Shown: positions 32,775 to 40,232 of the stretch, piece after piece
How positions within the stretch are numbered: the first letter of the stretch is position 1
Layout of the letters: each line of letters starts with the position of its first letter
From: Nitrospirota bacterium
Lineage (GTDB): Bacteria > Nitrospirota > Thermodesulfovibrionia > Thermodesulfovibrionales > UBA9159
DNA length: 64,000 nt
NCBI GenBank assembly: GCA_023475105.1
Contig: JAMCWJ010000101.1
Coordinates: forward strand, 1 to 64,000
Direction: 5' to 3'
Translations under genes and position numbers: made by a program
Notes under the pieces: model-generated
Databases searched by the model: none
What the model was told of the DNA's origin: nothing
What the model saw: the letters and a program-made list of their open reading frames with translations, nothing else

Positions 32775-33611
32775 CTATGCTTTTACAACCAGAACAGCCG
32801 TTTCAGAATGGCCGATCACCCTTTCAGTTACGCTTCCCATGAGGAGCCTTTTAAGCCCTGTTCTTCCATGGCTTCCGACAATAATCAGATCTGCATGCCT
32901 TTGTTTTGTAGTGGCAACAATGGCCTCATATGGTTTTCCAATCAAGGTACGTCCTTCCGCCTGAACGCCGTCGGCTTTTGCAAGGTCCACAATTTTTCTC
33001 ACATTGTTTTCAACTGCGGAGACTTCAGCATCGTTCCAGGCAACGGACACCACAATCAGTGCGCTTTCACACTTTTTTGCTATTCCGATGGCTTCTCGCG
33101 CTGCTGCCTCACTGAATCCTGAACCGTCCGTTGCCATAAGAATATTCCTGCATTCCACCTTTGCATCAGGGGGGATAACGAGTACATTACAAGGCGCGTG
33201 ACCGATAACCCTGGCAGCGACGCTCCCCATCATGAGCCTCGGAAGGCCTGTTCTCCCATGCCGGCCCATTATAATTACATCTGCCCGACTCTTTGCCGCT
33301 GCATCTACAATGTCCCGGTATGGCTCTTCACTATGAGGCGCACTGATTTCGCAGTCAATACCCTCCTGTGATGCCCTCATCATGATCGCTTCGAGATGCT
33401 TCGCTGCCTCCTCTTCCTCTTTCTCAATGACCCGAGACATGGTTATCTCTAGTTCGAGATTCGTTTTAACCACGTATATGGCAATGAGCATGCTTGAACA
33501 CCGCCTTGAAAGACTCAAAGCTTCCCGTATCGCTCCCTCGCTGAACTTCGAGCCGTCAGTCGCCAGAAGTAACCTTCCCGACCTATCAAATGGACAAATC
33601 TGACTGTTCAT
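32775..33611 (-). CDS. Tandem universal stress protein (UspA-UspA)
   Basis: A 278-residue protein of two UspA domains (about residues 10-145 and 150-278). Both keep the ATP-binding loop: GRHGRTGLPRLMMGSVAARV and GSHGRTGLKRLLMGSVTERV. Each domain starts with the DGSKFSEGAIREA/DGSGFSEAAAREA strand-helix. Such proteins bind ATP and modulate stress survival. It is co-transcribed with the downstream chromate transporter. Confidence 0.92.
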   Translation of the reverse strand: MNSQICPFDRSGRLLLATDGSKFSEGAIREALSLSRRCSSMLIAIYVVKTNLELEITMSRVIEKEEEEAAKHLEAIMMRASQEGIDCEISAPHSEEPYRDIVDAAAKSRADVIIMGRHGRTGLPRLMMGSVAARVIGHAPCNVLVIPPDAKVECRNILMATDGSGFSEAAAREAIGIAKKCESALIVVSVAWNDAEVSAVENNVRKIVDLAKADGVQAEGRTLIGKPYEAIVATTKQRHADLIIVGSHGRTGLKRLLMGSVTERVIGHSETAVLVVKA

Positions 33612-33661
33612 ATTATCCCCCCATTGTTCTTATTTAACCCGGCAATAGTATATCGTAATCT

Positions 33662-33725
33662 GTCATCCCCGCTTGTCGGGGATCTTTCTTTGTTTTCAGA
33701 AGGATTCCGGACGAGCCGGAATGAC
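33662..33725. repeat. Short palindromic element (two-ended, gene-less)
   Basis: Left end GTCATCCCCGCTTGTCGGGG (stem ATCCCCG/CGGGGAT), right end reading back as GTCATTCCGGCTCGTCCGGA. It lies between the chromate transporter pair and the universal stress gene. Confidence 0.9.
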
Positions 33726-33790
33726 AACGTTCAGGTATTTGATTGCCGCCTTAAATAAATTCTGCGTTATCGCCACAGATAAGAAGTTTT

Positions 33791-34306
33791 TCATAATAAT
33801 ACCGCCCCCAGAATGCCGGCCCCGACAATCACAAAAGAAGGGTCTGTCTTTGTGAAAGCAATCACCGCAAAGCTGATTATGGCGATCCCAAACGTAAGGG
33901 GGTCCACAAGCGCCGTATTCCCAAGGGAAATAGCTACAGCGGACAACAGTCCTATAACGGCGGGTTTTATTCCTTTGAAACTCGACTGGACGATTATTGA
34001 TTCCTTGTACTCGTAATAGTACTTGGCTACGATTGTTACGATGATGATGCATGGCAGGTATGAACTGACCATTGCCAATACGGCTCCTATCAGGCCGCTG
34101 ATTTTGTAGCCGATAACGGCATTCATAACAGTAAGGGGACCGGGAGTGAGCTGCCCGATTGCGATGGCATCCAGAAATTCCTGATTGGTCAGCCAATGAT
34201 ATTTCTCCACAAATTCCTTCTGGAGCATGGGAAGCATTACGAAGCCGCCTCCTATGGTGAGGGCGTTGATGACGATAAGCAACCAGCAGAGCTTCAGTAA
34301 GACCAT
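33791..34306 (-). CDS. Chromate transporter, short-chain form (second of a pair)
   Basis: A 171-residue single CHR domain (GGGFVMLPMLQKEFVEKYHW, IAIGQLTPGPLTVMNAVIGY) with five or six helices. Short CHR proteins work as antiparallel heterodimers encoded by paired genes; the partner starts directly upstream. The ATG at 34306 overlaps the partner's stop (TGATG), so the two are translationally coupled. A TTG at 34309 is an alternative start. Confidence 0.9.
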   Translation of the reverse strand: MVLLKLCWLLIVINALTIGGGFVMLPMLQKEFVEKYHWLTNQEFLDAIAIGQLTPGPLTVMNAVIGYKISGLIGAVLAMVSSYLPCIIIVTIVAKYYYEYKESIIVQSSFKGIKPAVIGLLSAVAISLGNTALVDPLTFGIAIISFAVIAFTKTDPSFVIVGAGILGAVLL

Positions 34307-34851
34307 CAAGTCCTCCTTCCATATACGAGAAGTCCGATTATCCCGGAAGCCAGAATAAGCCCGATAGGGTTTAGCTTGAACAATGCGAGTGCAAAAAAAG
34401 CTACAGAAGCAAACAGCGCTGCTTTGAGATCCTTGATAGTGTTTCTCGACATCTTGAAAATGATTGAAAGAAGTAGCCCTACAACGGCCGCGCCCACGCC
34501 CTTCATGACCGAGGTCAACAGGACATTCCCCTTGCTTTTTACGTAGAAGACTGCAAGGAGTATAGCCAACATGGTACCCGTAAACGACTGACCTGCAGTT
34601 GTGGCAAGAGCTCCCTTTATCTTTTTCAGCTTGTATCCGATGCAGATACCTGTATTTACTATGGGAGGCCCCGGTGTCATCTGTCCTATCGCCACGCTCT
34701 CGACAAACTCTTCATGAGTAAGCCATTTCCCCTTTTCCACGAGTTCCCTTTCAAAAAAAGCAAGCATCGAATATACGCCACCAAAAGAGAAAGACCCTAT
34801 TTTAAGGAATTTCCAGAAAATATCTTTGACAGTTATGTTGTCCTCTTTCAT
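34306..34851 (-). CDS. Chromate transporter, short-chain form (first of a pair)
   Basis: A 181-residue single CHR domain (FGGVYSMLAFFERELVEKGK, IGQMTPGPPIVNTGICIGYK). It begins 17 bp after the Spy-like gene of the ECF sigma operon, so the pair is probably under that sigma factor's control. This links chromate export to an envelope-stress circuit. Orientation and spacing are seen; regulation is inference. Confidence 0.9.
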   Translation of the reverse strand: MKEDNITVKDIFWKFLKIGSFSFGGVYSMLAFFERELVEKGKWLTHEEFVESVAIGQMTPGPPIVNTGICIGYKLKKIKGALATTAGQSFTGTMLAILLAVFYVKSKGNVLLTSVMKGVGAAVVGLLLSIIFKMSRNTIKDLKAALFASVAFFALALFKLNPIGLILASGIIGLLVYGRRT

Positions 34852-34868
34852 CCTTGCCTCCTTGTCGT

Positions 34869-35330
34869 CTAACGCCCTTCCCCCGCGTTTCGAGTTGTCC
34901 CGGGTCGCTGTTCTCCGTGGACACCGAGACCGCCTTTTTCAAACTCAGTACGGATTACGTCGTAGAATTGCCTTTTCTGCTCGGGGCTGAGGAGCTCTTT
35001 TTCCTGGAGGATATGGTCGATAACTTCTCTTTCCAATTGCGTCTGAAGCTTCGAAATATCCCTGCTTTTGCCCTCAATCGCCCGCATGTCAGGAGGGTCT
35101 GCGAAGAGGAGGTCGTTTAATTCGAGCCTGTTTTGGCGCAGGGCCTGGCGAATTCCCGCCACACGAGGCAGAAAGTCTCTTCTTATATCCTCGACCTGTT
35201 GTTTCTGCCCTTCGCTTATATTGATAAGGTCGAGATAGCCTCTGATCGGCTTGCGCCGCACTCCTATAAACCTGCTCGCCAGAAGGATAATGACCATCAG
35301 TAAGAGAAATATTAATAGGAAATCCTTCAT
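34869..35330 (-). CDS. Spy/CpxP-like periplasmic stress protein
   Basis: 153 residues: N-terminal membrane or signal helix (LLIFLLLMVIILLASRFIGV), then a helical region with Spy/CpxP-like signatures (LINISEGQKQQVEDIRRDFL, LLSPEQKRQFYDVIRTEF). It resembles the protein at 27128-27616 in architecture; both follow a zf-HC2 anti-sigma gene. The start overlaps the anti-sigma stop (ATGA-type). It may sense or buffer metal or misfolded protein in the periplasm. Confidence 0.75.
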   Translation of the reverse strand: MKDFLLIFLLLMVIILLASRFIGVRRKPIRGYLDLINISEGQKQQVEDIRRDFLPRVAGIRQALRQNRLELNDLLFADPPDMRAIEGKSRDISKLQTQLEREVIDHILQEKELLSPEQKRQFYDVIRTEFEKGGLGVHGEQRPGTTRNAGEGR

Positions 35331-35755
35331 GTGGACTCTCCTTGGATAAGGGAAATATAAATGCTCGAAAGGGAATCGGGAGGGAAATCATCGAAGCTGC
35401 GCAAATAAGCGTTAAGTAGTGTCCGCCTCCTGTATGCGTTAGTTTCCAGCGGACAGAGAACGAGAGAGACCGCCGAGCGCAAAGCAGTCAGCGCAGGCGT
35501 AAGGATATGCCTTTTTACATAGACACGGCGTTTCCATGAGGAAGCTCTGTGAATAGTTGTCAGAATGAATGAGCGGGACGGGCTTTCATCGGGAAGTTCG
35601 TCCAATAAGTGTATGACCTGCCGAAGGGACCTTTCCTCCTGTGCGCACGCAGGGCACTCATGGAGGTGTCCTTCAATTAACTTGAGCTCACGGGCCGATA
35701 ATTCGTTGTCTATGAACGCCGAGAGCCTCTCACGTATTTCCTTGCAGTCCCTCAT
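35327..35755 (-). CDS. Zinc-finger (zf-HC2) anti-sigma factor
   Basis: 142 residues with an N-terminal zf-HC2 motif (GHLHECPACAQEERSLRQVI). The C-terminal half has only a weakly hydrophobic segment (ALRSAVSLVLCPLE), so membrane anchoring is uncertain. It follows the ECF sigma gene by 52 bp and precedes the Spy-like gene with overlap, giving a sigma/anti-sigma/Spy/ChrA-pair operon. Confidence 0.82.
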   Translation of the reverse strand: MRDCKEIRERLSAFIDNELSARELKLIEGHLHECPACAQEERSLRQVIHLLDELPDESPSRSFILTTIHRASSWKRRVYVKRHILTPALTALRSAVSLVLCPLETNAYRRRTLLNAYLRSFDDFPPDSLSSIYISLIQGEST

Positions 35756-35807
35756 ATATATATAAACACGAGAATCGGCAAAAACTTGCGGTCTGGAGAA
35801 GAAAAAA

Positions 35808-36368
35808 CTAAAGATAGGGGGTCAGCTGTTTTCTAAGACGCTGGCGAGCCCTGTGGATGAGGGACTCGACGGCTGATATGGAGCAGTTCATCATCTGGCT
35901 GATCTCAAAGTAGGAGAATCCGCTATACTTGTGGAGGAGCAGCGCAACCCGTTGCTTTTCCGGAAGGCTTTTGAGCGCGTTCTTCAGGGTGGAACTTAAC
36001 TCTCGGTTTTCCAAGTCTCTTGCAGGCGACGGGCACTTTGCGGCAAGAAACACAAAACCGGCCTCATTCAGTTCAAAGATGTCGATGGTATTACGATGTA
36101 TTCTGTTATCCCTTAATTCATTGAGGCAAAGATTGGTGGCTATTTTGAAAAGCCATGTCTTGAAGGAAGAAAGCAGTCTGTAGTCCTTTGCAGCTTTGAA
36201 TACCCGCAGAAACACCTCCTGCGCGATATCTTCTGATGCGGCCCTGTCCCCGGTGTACCTAAAGATGTAATTGAGCAGGGGGTTCTGGTAACGATCGACA
36301 ATCTCGCGGAATGCCGAGAGATCTCCTTTTGCAACCTCTGCCATTATTTTCGATTCAGATTCATCCAT
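35808..36368 (-). CDS. ECF (RpoE-type) sigma factor
   Basis: A complete 186-residue sigma factor: region 2 (IVDRYQNPLLNYIFRYTGDR, EDIAQEVFLRVFKAAKDYRL, FKTWLFKIATNLCLNELRDN) and region 4 (LPEKQRVALLLHKYSGFSYF, MNCSISAVESLIHRARQRLR). It heads an operon with an anti-sigma factor, a Spy-like protein and a chromate transporter pair. ECF sigma genes normally autoregulate; no conserved promoter was identified by eye upstream of 36368. Confidence 0.92.
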   Translation of the reverse strand: MDESESKIMAEVAKGDLSAFREIVDRYQNPLLNYIFRYTGDRAASEDIAQEVFLRVFKAAKDYRLLSSFKTWLFKIATNLCLNELRDNRIHRNTIDIFELNEAGFVFLAAKCPSPARDLENRELSSTLKNALKSLPEKQRVALLLHKYSGFSYFEISQMMNCSISAVESLIHRARQRLRKQLTPYL

Positions 36369-36412
36369 TGATCTATGTGTATCGTATCAGAAATCAGTTT
36401 CTTTTACTGGTA

Positions 36413-37348
36413 CTATTTCAGTATCCCCTTCACAATCACATCCACCGCTTCTTCGGGCGTCAGTCCGTGCGCCATAAGTGTCTCCATCTGGCGCTTGTCA
36501 ACGCTGCCGATTGCAGCCTCGTGGGTCACCTTTGCAAGCGGATTTGTGACATTCACGATAGGAATTGCCTTTGCTACGGCATTATCTTTCACGATCTCCA
36601 TGCAGTCTACATGCCCCCGCGCTCCGGCTGCGTTCCCCTCAGTAATGCCTGTCACCTCCGCCTCTGCCTCATCTTCGAGAGCCACTCTTGTCTTGATCAA
36701 TCCTCTTGAATTTTCCCCTGCAAGGATGACCTTTTCTTTTATCTTTATATTGTCATTCGCATGACCGAATACTCGTGCCGTCAGTTCAGTTACCGCATTT
36801 TCTCCCGCTTCAACAGAGTAATCTATGTCGAGTTTGCCGACTCGCCCTGTGATCAACGTGAAATCTGTGAAGTATCTGCCGTTCCTGGCGACTGTCACAA
36901 CAGATTTTGGCACAACCTCTATTCCCCCGTAAAGGCCGTGGAAATGGGTCTCAGAGTACCTCATCTCCGCCCCTTCGCCCAGCTCGACAACAGCGTCCAT
37001 GATATGCTTCACTTTTTCGGCCTTCGGGAATATGCAGTGAGCGATAAAACGAGCTGATGAGTTCTTTTCGAGTTTAACATCCATCCTTATCTTCTGCGTG
37101 CCCTTTTTGTGAAGAATACCGAAGCAAAGATGAACAGGATTCTTTATCTTTATGCCTTCTTTGACCGTAACCTTTGCGCTTATGCCGGTCAAGGTCTCTC
37201 GTGCATCTACTTCAAGGCCTTCGAGGCTTCTCATGCTCAACAACTTATGACCGTCTGCAACGAGGTGCGCAATCTCATTGCTCGCAAGGATACCTTTGTC
37301 CCCTCCGGCCTCGCCAAAGGCCTTCATCAGCGCATCGAGATCATACAT
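36413..37348 (-). CDS. SufB/SufD-family Fe-S scaffold protein
   Basis: A 311-residue SufBD-family protein with the beta-helix core (VELGEGAEMRYSETHFHGLY, ENSRGLIKTRVALEDEAEAE, GHVDCMEIVKDNAVAKAIPI) and the C-terminal EAAIGSVDKRQMETLMAHGL signature. The ATG at 37348 overlaps the SufC stop; the frame is open further up, but those starts would lie inside sufC. With SufC it forms a two-gene set without SufS, SufU, SufA or a second SufBD paralogue, like the short SufCB/SmsCB systems of anaerobes. Confidence 0.88.
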   Translation of the reverse strand: MYDLDALMKAFGEAGGDKGILASNEIAHLVADGHKLLSMRSLEGLEVDARETLTGISAKVTVKEGIKIKNPVHLCFGILHKKGTQKIRMDVKLEKNSSARFIAHCIFPKAEKVKHIMDAVVELGEGAEMRYSETHFHGLYGGIEVVPKSVVTVARNGRYFTDFTLITGRVGKLDIDYSVEAGENAVTELTARVFGHANDNIKIKEKVILAGENSRGLIKTRVALEDEAEAEVTGITEGNAAGARGHVDCMEIVKDNAVAKAIPIVNVTNPLAKVTHEAAIGSVDKRQMETLMAHGLTPEEAVDVIVKGILK

Positions 37349-38087
37349 AAGCGCATACCTTTCCGTCACAGACAAGACATTTTCCCGCCTTGTAATATTC
37401 CGCCACTTCATGAGGGCTTCCTGAGCAGACAATCTTGCCCCGGCAGATCTGGGACGCCTTATCGGAGATCAGAGCGATCTCTTCCCTGTGGGTGATCAGG
37501 AGCACTGATGAGCCGTTTTCTCTGAAGATATTGATGACATTTATGATGTCCCGCGTTGAGAGCATGTCTATCCCGGAATCAGGCTCATCCAGAATAGCGA
37601 GCTTTGGATGGAGTGCAAGAACCGATGCCAGCTCTATCCTCTTTCTTTCGCCTCCGCTCAGGCATTTATCGACCATCCTTCCCAGATACAGCTCGGCTGA
37701 GAGGCCGACCATTTCAAGATATCCGGATGAGTCCGTGCCTTCTTGCTTCAGGGAAAGGTAGTCCCTTACGGAGATCCCCTCGAAACGGACGGGTTCCTGC
37801 CATGCCATGGTTATACCGAGCTGCGCCCGTTCATGAATTCTAAGGTCGTTGATAGCCTTTCCTTCAAATCGTATCTCTCCGGATGTGGGGCTGTACCCCT
37901 CACACCCCATAATCAGATATGCAAGGGTGCTTTTGCCCGTTCCGTTTGCGCCGAGAAGGGCGTGGACTTCTGAGACCTCCATGCTCATGGAAAACTCATT
38001 TAGGATTCCTTTATCTCCTGCATGGAAGGTAACTCCCTTAATTTCAAGCAGCGGCACCTTTTCCTTTGCCTCCCCAATCGACGTCAT
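37341..38087 (-). CDS. sufC: SufC-like ABC ATPase with C-terminal Cys motif
   Basis: A 248-residue ATPase with Walker A GANGTGKST, the SufC-typical QEPVRFEGISVRDYL, signature LSGGERKRIELASVLAL, Walker B LAILDEPDSGID and switch His ITHREE. It powers conformational change of the SufB-type scaffold. The C-terminus carries GKCLVCDGKVCAYV, three closely spaced cysteines not present in E. coli SufC, possibly a metal or cluster site. It is translationally coupled to the SufB-type gene. Confidence 0.88.
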   Translation of the reverse strand: MTSIGEAKEKVPLLEIKGVTFHAGDKGILNEFSMSMEVSEVHALLGANGTGKSTLAYLIMGCEGYSPTSGEIRFEGKAINDLRIHERAQLGITMAWQEPVRFEGISVRDYLSLKQEGTDSSGYLEMVGLSAELYLGRMVDKCLSGGERKRIELASVLALHPKLAILDEPDSGIDMLSTRDIINVINIFRENGSSVLLITHREEIALISDKASQICRGKIVCSGSPHEVAEYYKAGKCLVCDGKVCAYV

Positions 38088-38115
38088 ATATTCCCCTCTG
38101 CAAGCACATCTTCAA

Positions 38116-38523
38116 TCATCCTCCGGTGTTCAGTCCCATTTGAGTTGCCGGCTTAATATCTAAAACCGGCGTTCCGTCCATCATATCCAGCCCTTTGATA
38201 CGGATAATGTTGCCGTCAATTCCCAGGACCTTCGCAACTGACAAGCCAAGAGGATTGGGTCTGACCGGTGAACAGATACTGAAAACACCCAATAGCTCGT
38301 TACGGTGTCGGGGCTTCTGCACAAGCAGGTCAGAAGTAAATCGCGGGCTTTGGTGAAAATAAAAAAGCACGACAATGCGCTGACCGGCTTTAATGTCCTT
38401 AAGTCCCTCCTTATATTGCGCATCGATGACAATTATGCCTTCCGCATCAGATACAGTCCAGTGACGCGGGACCTTTTCGACATCGGTTCTGACAAAACCT
38501 ATCGGCTCAAGCTCGATCTTCAC
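38116..38523 (-). CDS. TrmO/TsaA-like tRNA methyltransferase domain protein
   Basis: 135 residues, a single TrmO (YaeB/TsaA) domain: the opening IELEPIGFVRTDVEKVPRHW, VVLFYFHQSP, and the core SICSPVRPNPLGLSVAKVLG. In E. coli this domain methylates N6-threonylcarbamoyladenosine in tRNA using SAM; small stand-alone relatives also occur near metal genes without proven function. It lies 28 bp upstream of sufC and is probably co-transcribed. Confidence 0.85.
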   Translation of the reverse strand: MKIELEPIGFVRTDVEKVPRHWTVSDAEGIIVIDAQYKEGLKDIKAGQRIVVLFYFHQSPRFTSDLLVQKPRHRNELLGVFSICSPVRPNPLGLSVAKVLGIDGNIIRIKGLDMMDGTPVLDIKPATQMGLNTGG

Positions 38524-38568
38524 ACCTGGTCCTCTTGTCCGACAATCCCGTCGGCAGCCGAATCAACA

Positions 38569-38913
38569 TCATATGATACGTCCTGAGAAACATACTACTT
38601 CTCCTGAGAATATTGTATCACCTTCTCCATCCCGCCCACGCGGGGAGCCTGCGCTGTCCCTGAGGACAAGAGTGCTGTCGCCCCTTTTCACCCCGGCAGC
38701 GATTATTGCGGGCTTGCCCGAGAGAGTAACTCTCGAACCCTTTAACTCAACTTTGTCGTCTTTTTCGATCTTCGTATCGAGCCGTTCAATGTACCAGCCG
38801 GGGCCAAGGTCGAAGTCCTGTCTTCTGCTTTTCGTGGCAGTGTGAAACTGAAGGAAACCTACCTGGAGATTTCTTATGAGCGTATCGTATACCTGCTTTT
38901 TTTTCATTACCAT
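38569..38913 (-). pseudogene. Remnant of an OB-fold-like secreted protein
   Basis: The central part LGPGWYIERLDTKIEKDDKV, ELKGSRVTLSGKPAIIAAGV and LVLRDSAGSPRG matches a family of small secreted beta-barrel proteins that normally start with a signal peptide and end with a W-rich tail. Here the signal peptide is absent, the region before LGPGW seems out of frame, and the tail after SAGSPR is unrelated. Both ends appear to be lost. Confidence 0.5.
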
Positions 38914-39012
38914 ACCCCGAGTTCTTGCTTCAGCAGATCATGAGGGAGCCGCTCTGCATATGACTTCATCTCTTGACAATGCTTACATCGATGAATATCT
39001 GTCGGCCAACCC

Positions 39013-39267
39013 TTACGCATCGACATTTTTTGACGGTTCTCTATCCTCGATTATGTATTGTATGTTCATTCGTATGTCTTTTCTCAGTGAGTTGCAGACT
39101 GAGCAGTATTTTTCATGCGAAAGCGATACTGCGCGGTCCACTTTTCCGGGGTCCACATTCTTTCCCCTCTTGTATGTCTCCGGCGTGATACGCGAATCAC
39201 TCTTACCGTCGTGCTCTTTTATCATCTTTCGTTCTCCCAAAGCAGCTTCCCGGACCCCAAAAAGCAT
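39013..39267 (-). pseudogene. OsmC-family C-terminal fragment
   Basis: The stretch KRGKNVDPGKVDRAVSLSHE and KYCSVCNSLRKDIRMNIQYI matches the C-terminal half of OsmC-type peroxidase or thiol proteins, including the second catalytic-type Cys (KYCSV). The N-terminal half with the first Cys is missing. In the overlapping frame just upstream (39203-39415) lies an unrelated Cys-containing stretch (NDPFCGKCLSFAKTKEVGPV) of no known family. Probably a deletion remnant. Confidence 0.55.
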
Positions 39268-39467
39268 GCTTGACCGCTTTTGTAACTACAAATGAACCTT
39301 CGCCGTAACCTTCCTTGACCGGCCCAACCTCCTTCGTCTTCGCAAATGAGAGGCATTTGCCGCAGAATGGGTCATTCCGCTGGTTCTTCAAGCTACCAGG
39401 ATAAAATGAAAACACCTCAGTTGATTGAAGATCCTTTCCTGTCCATGTTTTGACCTCCGACTTTACG

Positions 39468-39851
39468 TTAATGAGCGCAGCCCCCGCCTTGTGTGTGTCC
39501 GCCGCAGCATTGCATGGGAGTAAACTCAGGAAGGGACTGATTTCTGAACAACGCGATATTTTCTTTAACGTTCTGTGCCTGTGTCTGATAAACTCTTATT
39601 CCTGATAGATTCAGCCCTCTCAGGGCGCCGCCGCCGATACCGCCGACTACTACCGCATCAACCTGCTCACCTCCCAGTACCCTGACCGGATTGCACTGCC
39701 CGTGAGCATGGCGCTGATCCCTGTTGGCGATTACTGAAACCTCGCTTGTTTCGGTATCCACAACGATGAACAGCGGCGCCGTGCCGAAATGGTTGAACAC
39801 CCTGCTTTCGACTCCCTCATTCCTTTGTACGGGAAAACATACTTTCATCAC
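39468..39851 (-). CDS. NifX/NafY-type dinitrogenase cofactor-like protein
   Basis: 127 residues: MMKVCFPVQRNEGVESRVFN then HFGTAPLFIVVDT, and VVVGGIGGGALRGLNLSGIR, the fold of NifB/NifX/NafY Fe-Mo cofactor-binding proteins, ending in a metal-binding-like tail (MQCCGGHTQGGGCAH). Stand-alone members are common in anaerobes without nitrogenase; their ligand is unknown. It overlaps the DUF134 gene upstream by the ATGA rule and is probably regulated by it. Confidence 0.88.
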   Translation of the reverse strand: MMKVCFPVQRNEGVESRVFNHFGTAPLFIVVDTETSEVSVIANRDQRHAHGQCNPVRVLGGEQVDAVVVGGIGGGALRGLNLSGIRVYQTQAQNVKENIALFRNQSLPEFTPMQCCGGHTQGGGCAH

Positions 39852-40147
39852 TCTACCTCCTCAGTGTCTTTATCAAGCTCGATCCTGAGTGCCTTGCCTT
39901 TTACGAGGCACTCAGCGATCTTTCTGTGAGCCCCATTCAATATCCTGCCGAATGTCGGGCGAGAAATCTCCATTTTACCGGCCGAGTCTTCATGGTAAAG
40001 GCCTTCATGGTCCGCGAGCCTTATGGCCTCGAATTCGTCCAGGCTGATGGATATTTCCTCGAGTTCTGTAAGGGGAATACCCCTGGGCTTAAAATACAAG
40101 GCATTCGGCCTGGATTTTATGCATCTGCATTTCTTCGGCCTCGCCAT
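39848..40147 (-). CDS. DUF134 family helix-turn-helix protein
   Basis: 99 residues with the family opening MARPKKCRCI, the PRGIPLTELEEISISLDEFE segment, and a sigma-region-4-like HTH (HEDSAGKMEISRPTFGRILN). DUF134 proteins nearly always neighbour NifX-type genes and are presumed regulators. It is coupled to the NifX-like gene. A near-perfect 20-bp palindrome lies 8 bp before its start codon and could be its own operator. Confidence 0.9.
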   Translation of the reverse strand: MARPKKCRCIKSRPNALYFKPRGIPLTELEEISISLDEFEAIRLADHEGLYHEDSAGKMEISRPTFGRILNGAHRKIAECLVKGKALRIELDKDTEEVE

Positions 40148-40154
40148 AAGCTAA

Positions 40155-40174
40155 TTATAAGCATATGCTCATAA
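40155..40174. promoter_or_regulatory. Palindromic operator candidate for the DUF134 regulator
   Basis: TTATAAGCATATGCTCATAA, a palindrome with one mismatched pair, lies directly upstream of the DUF134 start codon and overlaps the probable -10 region. It is inferred to be an autoregulatory site. Confidence 0.5.
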
Positions 40175-40232
40175 TAAAGTCAAGTCGGCGAATGCCTGAC
40201 AGATAGGCCTTTGTTTCAGGGCAGCGCGTTTT

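Noticed and set aside
22097-33725. The palindromic repeats as a CRISPR array
   Set aside because: Copies are kilobases apart, each is a two-armed unit, and there are no regular spacers or cas genes.
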